From Rhynchopus sp. YZ270_cl-10 (lineage: Eukaryota > Euglenozoa > Diplonemea > Diplonemida > Diplonemidae): a stretch of 64,000 bases of DNA. The notes beneath the pieces were generated by a model that saw only the letters and a list, made by a program, of their open reading frames with translations, made no database searches and was not told where the DNA came from. Shown piece by piece: positions 9,801 to 18,879 of the stretch. The DNA lies in NCBI GenBank assembly GCA_964035575.1, contig OZ037837.1, forward strand, positions 1,302,001-1,366,000. Direction: 5' to 3'. Position numbers and translations under genes: made by a program. Every line of letters begins with the position of its first letter. Within the stretch, counting starts at the first letter, position 1.

Positions 9801-12274
9801 GCGGCAATGCAGGTGCAGGTGTAGTTCCAGGTGGAGATGCAGGTGTTGGTGGGGAGGGTGCTGTGACAGCAGGGTCGAATGCAGCAGCACTGCTGGCACG
9901 TGCACGCATCCCTGTGAGTGGGGAGGACCTGAGCGGGATCCGTGTGTCGAACTGCGACCTGCGCGGGTCTCTGTTTGTGGAGACGGTGCTGACGGGCGCT
10001 TCCTTCTCGAACTGCTGGCTGGAGCACACTGAGTTCCACACCTGCGACATGGGTGGCACGATGCTGCCTGACTGCTCCCTTGGCACACCACTTCCTGTAC
10101 TGGGCCACCTTGCCTATGATGTGGCAGTGGCACCTGATGGCACTCAGATGGTAACAGCTGGTGATTATGGAAGAATACATGTGTGGAGCATGTCTTCTGG
10201 GGAAGAAGTGATGGTCGTGGAAGGACATTCGCACCACATCAATAGAGTGGCAGTAACACCTGACGGAACCCGCATAGTTTCGTGCTCCAATGACAAAACT
10301 GTGCGTGTGTGGGATATGCACACTGGGGAGGCAGTGTTCGTCTTGGAAGGCCATGCAGGTCGTGTGCTCGAAGTGGCAGTCACTCCCGACAGTTCTAAAG
10401 TTGTTTCAACTTCTCCTCACGACGGCATCCGTGTGTGGGATCTCTCGACGGGGATGGAAGTGCTGGCAGTGAAGTCGCCTGGCATTCTCAGCATGGTTAT
10501 TACGAAGGATGGAAGTCAAATAGTGACATGCTCTGGGGAGGTGCTGTGCGTATGGGATCTGGTGACGGGGAAGCAGGAGATGCAGTGGCCTTGTTGTGTG
10601 ATGTATTCGCATGCACTGGCAGTCACTCCCGATGGACGCCATGTTGTTTCGTACTGTGATGGTGGCGCACATCTTTGGAACCTCTCCACTGGGGCAGAGG
10701 TGATGGTGGTCCTTGCCGGCGCTTCGTTGACAGCAGTGGCAGTCACTCCCGATGGATGTCACGTGGTTGCTGGATCCAGAAGCGGCAATGTGCACGTTTG
10801 GAGCATTTCGACTGGGAAGGAGGTGACGGTGTTGCAAGGGCATACTGCTAAGGTGAGTGTAGTGACAGTGTCGCCAGATGGATGCCACGTGGTTTCATGC
10901 TCCCAGGACGAGGGTACTGTTCGAGTGTGGAACATCACGACCGGGAAGGAGACACCAGGTTTCGAAAGATTCTCAGGCGGGTCTGTGGCAGTTGCCCCTG
11001 ATGGATGTATCATTTCGTACCGTGGCAAGAGGAAGTCCGTCTGGAACGCATCCACCGGCAGGCTGACACATGTAGTTGAAGCACGGATACATAAACAGGG
11101 TAATGCTGCTGCCGTGTCCCCAGATGGATCTCATGTAGTTTATTGCTCTTGCGACGACGCTGGCGAAAGGAGAGCGTGTGTGTGGGACGTTGCGACGGGG
11201 AAAGTGCGGCCTTTTGGCATGTGTACAGATTCCAGTGAGTTTGCGGTGTTCTTGAAACAGTCTGGAAGACTGCATTCCTTTGCAGTGTCTCCCGATGCAT
11301 CTCACGTGGTGACCTGTTCACAGACTTCACAGAAGAGAGGCACTTACTGTACGTATGTGTGGAGCATGCCGACTGGGAAGAAGGTGTCAGAATATACAGG
11401 AACTACTTGCTGTCCCGACGGAGTGGCAGTGACTCCTGATGGAGTGCATGTGGTTTCACACTATAATTCAGACAGTGATGTTGGCAACACCGTACACATG
11501 TGGAAACTTCACACTGGAGAAGACACGATGGTGTTCGAAGGACATAGTGGAACTGTAAACGACGTAACCGTGAGTCGCGATGGATCTCGTCTTGTTTCAT
11601 GCTCTTTGGACAAGACTGTGCGTGTGTGGGATGCTGCCAGCGGGAAGGAGGTCTTCACCTTGGAGCATTCCAACTACGTGTTCTCGGTAGCACTGACACC
11701 TGATGGAGCTCACGTGATGTCGTTGTGTGGCGGTTATTTTAGTGTATGGAGCATGACCACTGGTGAGAAGGTGGCAGAGATCAGGACACATTGTGGTTTG
11801 CACAACGTTGCTGTGAGCCCTGATGGACGCGAAGTGGTGTGCGCTTGCGACGACAATACTGTACGTGTGTGGACCATCTGCACTGGGGAAGACGGCACGA
11901 TTGATGGGTTGCGGCTGAAGAGAGGATCGGTGTCCCTCAAACAGTTCCACGTGTATTTGGCTGTCGCAATGCTGATGCTGTGGAACCTGAACTTGCGAGA
12001 CGGATTCTTTGTGCTGTCGAGGAGTGAGCACACTGTTCGTACTTGCTCTTTGTGTTTGCCTCTTTTCCAAGACGAATGCAGTCTGGTGACACTGCCTCGT
12101 GCGGTGGTGCCCTCATGCCACTGCGGGTGCGTTGTGCGAGGACAGAAGAGCGGCTTGTCGAGGTGTTACACTGGCAGTGCACTCTGTTCATATTCACACG
12201 TCTTTTCCAAGATGTGTTGCGATTACACATGTGTTCTGTTCGTTTTGTGGATGTTTACATTAGATTTGGAGTGA
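6830..12274 (+). CDS. ANK-ADP-ribosyltransferase-NACHT-pentapeptide-WD40 STAND protein
   Basis: 1814 residues in one frame. The N-terminus MGSGAS fits the MGxxxS N-myristoylation pattern. Order of parts: ankyrin-like 33-90; linker; ADP-ribosyltransferase-like domain about 300-480 with R393 (VFRG), S416-T417-T418 and the ExE pair E456/E458, the R-S-E signature of arginine-type ARTs; NACHT NTPase with Walker A GEGGSGKT 596-603 and Walker B LVLDSLDE 692-699; pentapeptide-like block about 1033-1082; then 14 WD40 repeats, enough for two seven-bladed propellers. By family, NACHT is a nucleotide-driven oligomerisation switch and WD40 the sensor. The ART as effector is inference. After LRLKR (near base 11924) one base is missing relative to paralogues, so the conserved tail (AVEPELARRI, stop 12025-12027) is out of frame and about 115 unrelated residues replace its last 35 or so. 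Confidence 0.93.
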   Translation: MGSGASKPEKDEIAKAITEKERPVDAVDSVDRRTMLHSAVLAGDVEAVRFLVKNGAGNVRDRDGKVPLWYALHHRDADVRGRLEAELGAHAAEILGEVEDAVQVYLTDGVATTTTTPARVSVERSSGDATTALLADPHMDKAKDTNTLTGDRHLGEDDLYGDTETLRHTDGRKVEWLRKTDDNKNKNSSGGEDLLCWLRGLPKVDPPLGYTDEHVRHMEGGFRVVCKRLLEDIRRRREAAGTRGGHVEVEDWMAARDPFELLLSGFLFTSDCVEYVLDSGGDVVCDEDGTPQIAKGPDGKLRYIRLTERAVLDHHGSAAESQSLALYATMNTAMRAVGWLPAVKEWKGTAAPNVFELSPAPPQLHVIATFAPLIRGLDRLIGSRRKQLRTVFRGINVNVSAKYALGTHIVWNCFTSTTLKRDVARSFMYGKGGTFFVVVAKEGAADVKFSSVYASEDELLYTANIEYRVQWKLSPTLLRMMGLRFDVIVMQEVCTGVGETSAAEQVGALQEVMGHTVAFFEDYLAQYVEGRVGDDTRVDESETRPLMEEVRRWLRARGGGEMSAVCTQAAAGTERKPDVEAREERQETCGVLCVIGEGGSGKTSASIAILSDLATSARKSENISSEGTNRNRNSVVSDVTADAKPYFPVFVALPTVKQHLLEKGGLDRFVLESFALREADRAYLAETYEVVLVLDSLDEVGLTQEDVDAVVAEGGLLCRHPWVEAHCSVVVTVRGEYLKGVDTSPSGVCGAGVRALYMQPFTEVDARTYIKRANTAWEKEKEKSAHKEERTVFVREEDVEGLVQLRNPFVLHMACHAQCSGKASEEVIYETYLETWTKKEMASGGVAVADAGAVSDVSLEDVVRAGELVACRMLETNEWQGTVGVASKLLDSQHGVCEAVRDACFRCLPFRIEDFGEERSAFTFRHKSLGEHLAARRLARDPAGTLGTLVQRSFSKDSQRVLGFFAALVCGDSVLYERACTELLAAVKATRGNAGAGVVPGGDAGVGGEGAVTAGSNAAALLARARIPVSGEDLSGIRVSNCDLRGSLFVETVLTGASFSNCWLEHTEFHTCDMGGTMLPDCSLGTPLPVLGHLAYDVAVAPDGTQMVTAGDYGRIHVWSMSSGEEVMVVEGHSHHINRVAVTPDGTRIVSCSNDKTVRVWDMHTGEAVFVLEGHAGRVLEVAVTPDSSKVVSTSPHDGIRVWDLSTGMEVLAVKSPGILSMVITKDGSQIVTCSGEVLCVWDLVTGKQEMQWPCCVMYSHALAVTPDGRHVVSYCDGGAHLWNLSTGAEVMVVLAGASLTAVAVTPDGCHVVAGSRSGNVHVWSISTGKEVTVLQGHTAKVSVVTVSPDGCHVVSCSQDEGTVRVWNITTGKETPGFERFSGGSVAVAPDGCIISYRGKRKSVWNASTGRLTHVVEARIHKQGNAAAVSPDGSHVVYCSCDDAGERRACVWDVATGKVRPFGMCTDSSEFAVFLKQSGRLHSFAVSPDASHVVTCSQTSQKRGTYCTYVWSMPTGKKVSEYTGTTCCPDGVAVTPDGVHVVSHYNSDSDVGNTVHMWKLHTGEDTMVFEGHSGTVNDVTVSRDGSRLVSCSLDKTVRVWDAASGKEVFTLEHSNYVFSVALTPDGAHVMSLCGGYFSVWSMTTGEKVAEIRTHCGLHNVAVSPDGREVVCACDDNTVRVWTICTGEDGTIDGLRLKRGSVSLKQFHVYLAVAMLMLWNLNLRDGFFVLSRSEHTVRTCSLCLPLFQDECSLVTLPRAVVPSCHCGCVVRGQKSGLSRCYTGSALCSYSHVFSKMCCDYTCVLFVLWMFTLDLE

Positions 12275-12647
12275 ACATAACACCGACTGACAACGTGGCT
12301 GTATACAGCATTCAACGGGGCCATTCGTCAAATTTTATTTCAAATTTACTCCTGGGGAAATTGTTTCGGATCGCTGAAAAAGCGAATTTATATATTGTGC
12401 GTACTTGGGTTTCCACTTTGGTTCAGAAAGCGGATTCTTTTTCTCGGGATTCGAAGGCCAAAGATCCTATTTTGTTGGATGAGTTGTGACTCCGTTCATG
12501 GACCATTGCGCACCGTTTTATTTCTCTACCTTAATTCTTCTAATTCGTTTCGTTTGCTTTTGTTTAGTGTGTGGGAAAATTACACTCCCTGAGATGTTTT
12601 TGATTATGTGTTCGCGCAGCGTCCCTCAGAGTCCTTAGGGTCCTGGA

Positions 12648-12711
12648 GGATGCGTCCAATGAAAATCACGTCGTTTAGAAGAGCTCAAGAATGTAGATTT
12701 TATTATTTTTT
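12648..12711 (+). repeat. Dispersed 60-bp repeat (GGATGCGTCCAAT family)
   Basis: GGATGCGTCCAATGAAAATC followed by a block ending in TTCAAGAATGTAG-like sequence and TTATTATT. It recurs inverted at 46202-46257 and direct at 54764-54814. In two of the copies the T-rich end suggests the 3' terminus of a mobile element. Confidence 0.65.
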
Positions 12712-13614
12712 CCTTTTTTTCTTTCATTTTTTTTTGGTTTTTTTTTGTTTTTTGTGTATTTTTGTGTATTTTGGGTCACCCACATTATGCCTTGCCTTCC
12801 CAAATACACAGAGCCCACGCAGGCAGCCTTTTGGCACTTACATGTGTGTACACACGACAGGCACACTCAGCTTTTGTTACTGGACATCGCCCGCAGCTCT
12901 TTACATATTATTTTTCCCACAAATAAAATGGACACACAACCCCATCCTTGCCCTTTTCCCTCTCCAACCACATACTCGACCTCTCTGTGTTGTGTGCAGC
13001 TACTCGAGCACCTTGTGAGTGCTGCAGACTTTGGTGACGTCCACGGTTGGCTTCAGCTTCCCTTATCAATGCTTGGCCTGTTCCTTGTGTGGAGTGCTGA
13101 AGCGGGAGTCATTAAGACTCATCAGTGCACATCGCGCTGTACGGAGGGAAGCGTTCGTGCTGGAGTGGGGCAGGGCGTGATGAGGGGCCTCCTTGTGGGG
13201 GAGAGTGACCAGGGGGACGTGGCTTGCTTAAGGAGCAGGGCACGTCTTCCAGATACCAATCCCGTAGGTGAGTGTCGGGAGCATGTACTTTAGGTACGTG
13301 TGTCGCAGAGGGCCTGGTTCTGCAACGCAGTGCGTACCGGAGAGTGCGTGTAGGCAGGGGTGGCTGCATTCTGTCTCTTCGGAACGGGGTGCTCCGTGCT
13401 ATTTTTTAAAAACGTTTACGCGAGAGTGCGTGGAGAAGTGCAAGGCAGTCGTATGTCAGCTGATTCAGTAACGGAGCGAGCCCAGCCTGGCAGCACACTA
13501 CAAAGGATTCACTCAGAATTCGGTTTCTTCAAGGATTTTGTGATAATTCTTCTCCTTCTTCCCACAACACACAAACAGGGACAACACACCAACCTCTGTG
13601 AACAAACAGAACAC

Positions 13615-13626
13615 ATTTTGTTTCAG
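13615..13626 (+). other. 3' splice-acceptor-like site before ATG
   Basis: ATTTTGTTTCAG followed by GAAG-ATG, at the same spacing as in the 6830 gene although the bases differ slightly. This suggests the AG position is under selection or inherited from the shared ancestor. Confidence 0.35.
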
Positions 13627-13630
13627 GAAG

Positions 13631-15045
13631 ATGGGATCCGGAGCGTCGAAGCCTGAAAAGGACGAGATCGCAAAGGCAATTGCAGGTGGCAGTGACACCT
13701 GACGGAACCCGCATAGTTCACAGTTCTCACCAGACTGTGCGTGTGTGGGATGTGCACACTGGGGAGGCAGTGTTCGCCTTGGAGGGACACTTAGGTGTAG
13801 TAGCCGAGGTGGCAGTCACTCCCGACAGTTCTAAAGTCGTTTCAACTTCTGCTCAAGACGGCATCCGTGTGTGGGATCTCTCGACGGGGAAGGAAGTGCT
13901 GGCAATAAAGTCGCCTGGCATTAGTAGCATAGTTGTCACGATGGACGGACGTAACATTGTGTCATACCGGGCAGGAGACACCAGATTTCGAAGCACACTC
14001 AACTTCAGTGCATTCTGTGGGAGCGTGTCCTGATGGATCTATCATTTCGTGCAGTGCAAAGAGGATACACATGTGGAACGCATCCACCGGCAGGCAGACA
14101 CAGGTGTTTGAACCAAACACAAAGAATCGTATTGCTATGTTCCCAAATGGATCTCATGTAATTAATCGCTCTTCCGACGACGCTGGCGAAAGCAGTGTGC
14201 ATGTGTGGAACGTTGCGACGGGGAAAGAAGTGACTTTCTGCACAGCTTCCAGTGATTTTGCAGCGATCTGGAAGGAGACAAAACTTTCACAGCTTTCTAT
14301 ATTGATTCGCGTTGCAGTGTCTCCCGATGAGTCTCACGTGATGACGTGTTCCAGGGGTGAACCTGGGCATTATGAACCTGTCCGGGTGTGGAACATGACG
14401 ACGGGGATGGAGGTAGCACTATTTGCAGGGCACACAAACGTCGTCAATGGAGTGGCGGTGACTCCTGATGGAGTGCATGTGGTGTCGTGCTCCGATGACA
14501 AGACCGTACGCATGTGGAAACTTCACACTGGAGAAGAGACGATGGTGTTCGAACACACGTCTAATGTCCAAGGTGTGGCTGTGACTCCCGATGGATCTCG
14601 TGTTGTTTCACGTTCTGGGAACAAAACTCTGCGTGTGTGGGATGTTGGCAGCGGGAAGGAGGTCTTTACCTTGGATAAATCTGGGGTGTGCGGGGTGGCA
14701 TTCACACCTGATGGAGGCCACGTGGTGTGCGTTCGTAACGGCAAGGGCGGTACTGTGTGCATGTGGAGCATGACCACTGGTGAGGAGGTGGCATGGATTC
14801 GCGGGCATGGTTCTATGTGCTTCAGTATTGCTGTGAGCCCCGATGGATGCGAAGTGATGTGTGGTTTCAGAGACAAGACTGTGCGCGTGTGGGGCATCTG
14901 CACTGGGGAAGACGGGACGGTTGATGGGTTGCGGCTGAAGAGAGTTATCGGTGTCCCTCCAACAGTTCCTCGTGAATTAGGTTGCAATGCTGATGCTGTG
15001 GAACCTGAACTTGCGAGACGGATTATTTTGACGAGTGAGGAGTGA
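13631..15045 (+). pseudogene. Internally deleted copy of the ANK-ART-NACHT-WD40 gene
   Basis: It begins with the same leader and the same first 17 codons (MGSGASKPEKDEIAKAI) as the 6830 gene, then jumps directly into the second WD40 repeat. About 3.36 kb encoding ANK, ART, NACHT and the pentapeptide block is missing. The joint is out of frame: the ATG frame stops after 24 codons, and the WD40 frame runs from about 13680. A second internal deletion near 13970 removes several repeats and shifts frame again; the remaining frame runs about 13933-15045 with seven WD40 repeats and the family C-terminus AVEPELARRIILTSEE. The joint shares a short CAAT with both parental edges, fitting microhomology-mediated deletion. 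The long WD40 frame may still be expressed from an internal start, so a regulatory decoy cannot be excluded. Confidence 0.85.
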
Positions 15046-15446
15046 GTGCACTGTTATACTTACTGTTCTCGTGTTTGCCTCTTTTCCAAGACGCATGCAG
15101 TCTGAGTGACGAGCACGAATGGTGTTGACACTGCCTCGTGCGGTGGTGCCCTCATGCCACTGCGGGTGCGTTGCGAGGACAGAAGAGCGATTGGGCGAAG
15201 TGTTACACCGACAGTGCACCACGTGTGCTGTGTTGTCTGTTCATGTTCACATCTTTTCCAAGATGTGTTGCGATTACAAAATAGTACAACAATAATACTT
15301 TTAGACAGGTGTTAGTTAAGGAATTACCGCTGCTAGCCACACCCCCCCTCCTCCCCTGCACAGAATGTTGTTTCCCCCCTCCCATCCCCTACCCCCTACC
15401 CCCCTTCACCTTTGATTGATCTCACTTCCTCACCCCACCCCTCTAT
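15046..15446. other. Spacer: duplicated 3' flank, then Ubl-propeller leader
   Basis: Bases about 15080-15280 repeat the 3' flank of the 6830 gene (shared block CACTGCCTCGTGCGGTGGTG and onward), with small indels. From 15340 the sequence is a strong C/T tract leading to the ATG at 15447. Confidence 0.6.
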
Positions 15447-16526
15447 ATGGACGTCGAGATTGAATTCGAAGCGACCGGCGTGACCAAGGTTGTCTCTGTT
15501 GCTGCCGACGCGACTGTCGCTGATGTACGCGACTCTGCCTGCAACGCATTTGACGTGCACCCTGGCGGCCTTGCAGTGCGCTTCGCTGGAGAGGCGCACG
15601 ATGTGGACACACTACTGCGCGACACACCATACACCCCCGGCACATGCACCCTCGGCCCCCGCGGGCACGCCACGATGCACAGCCTGAGCACACGCCTCGC
15701 ACACAAGATCCGATCCATCTCACTCTCCCCTCACGGCGACATATGTTACGTAGGCCACGACGCACGCATCACCGCCCTCTGCACAGCCACTGGCGAGACC
15801 CTCCGTGAATACAACAGCGGGGACGGCTACGTCTATGTGTGCGCACAGTCCCGCTGTACACGATATCTCTTCTGCGGTACTTCCCAAGGACTCGAATCGT
15901 TCAACGCTGAAACCTGCGACTGCCTTGGTACCTTAACGTTTGCATGCGTCCGTTCCCTTAAGATTACGCCCTGCGATACACTCCTCGTTGCCGCACAGCA
16001 AGAGCAAGATATCATCGCCGTCTATACACTAGAAGGAAGCCCGGTGCGTGTGTTTTCGCATTCTGGGTTGGGGGCTCGGTCTTTGGGAATGTCGCGTACC
16101 TCGCGTATTGCGAGTTGTGGTGGAGGGAAGGTGTGTGTCTGGGATGCGTTCAGTGATGATGCAGTGTGCACTGTAGCTGTTGATGTGGAGCATGTGGATT
16201 TGTCTCCGTGTGGTGGGTTTCTTCTTTGTATTGAAGGCGGGGCGTGCACGGTGCGTGTGGTGGAGGGTGATGGTGGTGGTGGTGGTGCTGTGGTCTCGCA
16301 ACTCCGTGGTGGTGGCAGCTATCTCAACGCGAGCTACGCACCGTGCGGTGGGTTTGTGTTGCTCCTCCGCGCGGAGGGTGTCGTGAAGTGGACCCCATCA
16401 GGGGGGCACAGCACCGTAGCGAAGAGCCCACTCTATCAGATATCACCGTGCTCAAACTTTCTCGTATACAAAGCATCATTCGGGCAGCACACCCTTAAGG
16501 TAAAGCTCCTGACCGAGACAGACTGA
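15447..16526 (+). CDS. Ubiquitin-like domain plus beta-propeller protein
   Basis: 359 residues from an ATG directly after a pyrimidine-rich tract. Residues 1-70 read as a ubiquitin-like fold: two beta strands (MDVEIEFEATGVTKVVSVA), a helix (TVADVRDSACNAF), then VRFAGEAHD and a turn. The rest is a degenerate WD40-type propeller with repeated SLSPHGDICYV, VDLSPCGGFLL and YAPCGGFVLLL blades. Layout and length match the genes at 60268 and 62457, which form a small family with it. The Ubl could dock to proteasome or E2/E3 machinery and the propeller to a client (inference; no catalytic residues seen). No C-terminal GG is present, so it is not a ubiquitin precursor. Confidence 0.82.
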   Translation: MDVEIEFEATGVTKVVSVAADATVADVRDSACNAFDVHPGGLAVRFAGEAHDVDTLLRDTPYTPGTCTLGPRGHATMHSLSTRLAHKIRSISLSPHGDICYVGHDARITALCTATGETLREYNSGDGYVYVCAQSRCTRYLFCGTSQGLESFNAETCDCLGTLTFACVRSLKITPCDTLLVAAQQEQDIIAVYTLEGSPVRVFSHSGLGARSLGMSRTSRIASCGGGKVCVWDAFSDDAVCTVAVDVEHVDLSPCGGFLLCIEGGACTVRVVEGDGGGGGAVVSQLRGGGSYLNASYAPCGGFVLLLRAEGVVKWTPSGGHSTVAKSPLYQISPCSNFLVYKASFGQHTLKVKLLTETD

Positions 16527-17448
16527 TGTGGTGGGGACAAAGAGGGTGAAAAAATATTTATGGCTTCCTCGAAGGATGCAGAGCATGTAAATGCAGGATC
16601 GAGATCACCGGATCGAGCAGTGTTATCGCAACGGCAGAATATATGCGCAAAAGCGTCGCCCAAGGTGCAATACTAAACGCTGCGTGTGCATGTGACAGCA
16701 TCTTGAGAGGCTAGCTGCACCCTGTTCAAACGACCTTTTGCTGTTGTATTGGACTATACCCCAAAATGAAGTGCACGATATTTTTCTAACGGTAGAGTTT
16801 TTGAGGTCCAGGTTTTGGACAGAGTACGCTGGGGTTCCGTAGGAGGCAGTGACGTGCTTGTGGGTGGTACTCATGTGTAGATATGCGAAATGAACGGAAC
16901 CCCCTCAGGTTCAACCCCCCCTGTTTCCCTAGGGTGTGGGGTCACTTCACACCCAGAGTGTGCACGCACAGAGATAAATGGGGTTTTTTGTGCACTTTGT
17001 CACTCAGAATCATAATTTTGCGCTTCCGATCGTGGGGTTGAGCCGTCCACTCTTGCTTTGCAAATCAAGCAAAGGATGGCAGCAGAGTTCAACACATAAC
17101 CCAGCCAACATCTCTCACTCTCTCTCTTACAACCAAAGCTTTCAAGCTTCAATACAAAACCCTCACCCCTTAGCTTTGTGGCGTCTTGCGTCCCTCACCC
17201 TCATCCACGCACACCCTCCTGCTCATGGCTCATAGGGTCTGTGGCAAAGCGAGTGAACGGCCACTTCTGTGTGGTATGGCACCACGACTGTGACGACAAA
17301 AGCCACAGGCCGAATAGCTTAGTTTAGTAGTGAAGTAGTGTGACGTAGTGTGAAGTAGTGTGAAGTCGTGTGCCCGTGTGCCCTACCCCTCCCTATCTTT
17401 TAAACAGGTTTCATATTTTTTTCGCTTTATTCAAGTTAAGAGCTAACA
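16527..17448. other. Intergenic region upstream of guanine deaminase
   Basis: No gene is supported. The only ordered feature is a degenerate 10-bp microrepeat (GTAGTGTGAA) at 17326-17372. The final 60 bases include a T-rich stretch before the ATG at 17449. Confidence 0.5.
17326..17372 (+). repeat. 10-bp microrepeat GTAGTGTGAA
   Basis: About four to five imperfect copies of AGTAGTGTGA lie about 80-120 bases upstream of the guanine deaminase start. It could be a simple repeat or a promoter element; the sequence does not decide. Confidence 0.6.
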
Positions 17449-18879
17449 ATGCAGGTCTTCGTCGGAACGCTTGTGACACCGAACCCGAACAAGCCGGGGG
17501 TGATTGAGTGTGTGGAGGAGGCTGTGGTCTGCGTGAACGGTGCGGGTGTGATTGAGTATGTGTGGGATGCAGGCGCAGGTGTGCTGCTGTCTGCGACAGA
17601 GCTGTCTGCGGACACAACCGGCGACGCTGTGGCGCACGATGTGGCGGCGTGCAAGGAGCACGGCACACTGCACACCATTACAGGGAAAGACTTCCTGACG
17701 TCGGGCCTTGTGGACCTGCACCACCACGCACCGCAGGAGGAGTTCACCGGCACGGCGACCGACACGGAGCTGATGGCGTGGCTCGAGCGCTACACGTTCC
17801 CCTCGGAGATGCGCATGGAGTGCACGAAACGTGCGCTGGAGGACTACCGCCGTGTGGTGACGTCGTCGCTGCACAACGGGACGACAACGTCTGTCTACTT
17901 CGCAACCATCCACGCTGCGTCCTCCATGGTGCTTGCGGAGCAGTGCTACGAGCTGGGCCAGCGTGCGTACATCGGGAAGGTGTCGATGGACAGAGAGTCG
18001 CCGGAGGGCTACTGCGAGGAGACCGAGGCTGCGTCTGCGGCCGCTGCACAGTTCTGCACTGCAGTGATGAAGCGATTTGGGGATCTGGTACACCCAATTG
18101 TGACGCCACGCTTTGTGCCCACATGCTCTGAGCCGCTGCTCGAGTCTCTGGGGACTTTCCGTGCACAGCACCCAGGCCTGCTTGCGACAACACACGTGAG
18201 CGAGAGCCTGGACCAGGTCGCCTTCGTCGCGTCGCTTGCAGAACACCACGGGGGCGAGGTGCGCGACCTGCCCATCCTCGACAGGACGGGGCTGCTGCGC
18301 GACTCCATCATTGCGCATGCTGTGTACCTCACGGACGACGAGCTGCTGCGGTGCAAGGAGGTCAACGCAGGCATTGTGCACTGCCCGCTGTCGAACTGCT
18401 ACCTATCACACTCCACGCTTCGCACTAAGCACATCGTCCTAGACATGGGCCTCAAGGTGGGCCTGGGCACTGATGTTGCGGGCGGCTACGACTGCAGCAT
18501 GCTGAACGCTGTACGCCACTGCGTCACGTCGTCACTCCTGCTTGCGCAGCACCTGAACAACGAAGACCGCATTGCACCACTTCCCCCGAAGCACGCTATG
18601 GACTACAAGTTTGCGTTCTGGCTTGCGACTGTGGGTGGTGCACAGGTGCTGCAGAGGGACGACCTGGGTGCCATTGTCGCAGGCCGTCAATTCGACGCCA
18701 TCCACGTCAACCCACACAACGCACGTCACCGCTTCACCTGCCTGCCACGTGACAGCCCCATGGATGTCTTCCAGAAGTGGGTCAACCTGGGAGATGACAG
18801 ACACATCGCCCGCGTTTGGGTTGCAGGCAAGCAGGTAGTAGGACCACGGGCAGATCCCATCGAAGCGATCGAAGGATAG
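17449..18879 (+). CDS. GDA: Guanine deaminase (amidohydrolase)
   Basis: 476 residues, close to the usual length of the family. It hydrolyses guanine to xanthine and ammonia in purine salvage, presumably in the cytosol, using one zinc. Motifs: GLVDLHHHAPQ with H91 and H93 as the HxH zinc ligands; VTPRFVPTCS, the guanine deaminase hallmark; TTHVSES with H249; H290 in IIAHAVYL; HCPLSN at 311-316; GLGTDVAGGYDCSM with catalytic D342. All expected metal and catalytic residues are present. It is the only clear housekeeping enzyme in the window, has no intron, and lacks a visible targeting peptide. Its neighbours are unrelated. Confidence 0.96.
   Translation: MQVFVGTLVTPNPNKPGVIECVEEAVVCVNGAGVIEYVWDAGAGVLLSATELSADTTGDAVAHDVAACKEHGTLHTITGKDFLTSGLVDLHHHAPQEEFTGTATDTELMAWLERYTFPSEMRMECTKRALEDYRRVVTSSLHNGTTTSVYFATIHAASSMVLAEQCYELGQRAYIGKVSMDRESPEGYCEETEAASAAAAQFCTAVMKRFGDLVHPIVTPRFVPTCSEPLLESLGTFRAQHPGLLATTHVSESLDQVAFVASLAEHHGGEVRDLPILDRTGLLRDSIIAHAVYLTDDELLRCKEVNAGIVHCPLSNCYLSHSTLRTKHIVLDMGLKVGLGTDVAGGYDCSMLNAVRHCVTSSLLLAQHLNNEDRIAPLPPKHAMDYKFAFWLATVGGAQVLQRDDLGAIVAGRQFDAIHVNPHNARHRFTCLPRDSPMDVFQKWVNLGDDRHIARVWVAGKQVVGPRADPIEAIEG

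Larger units (their letters stand above)
12275..13630. other. Intergenic region between NACHT gene and its deleted relative
   Basis: The preceding bases, about 12073-12235, match the 3' flank of the 13631 locus at 15090-15285, so the duplication included flanking DNA. A dispersed repeat (12648-12711) lies here. From 13560 the sequence parallels the leader of the 6830 gene. Short frames in between are not supported as genes. Confidence 0.55.
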
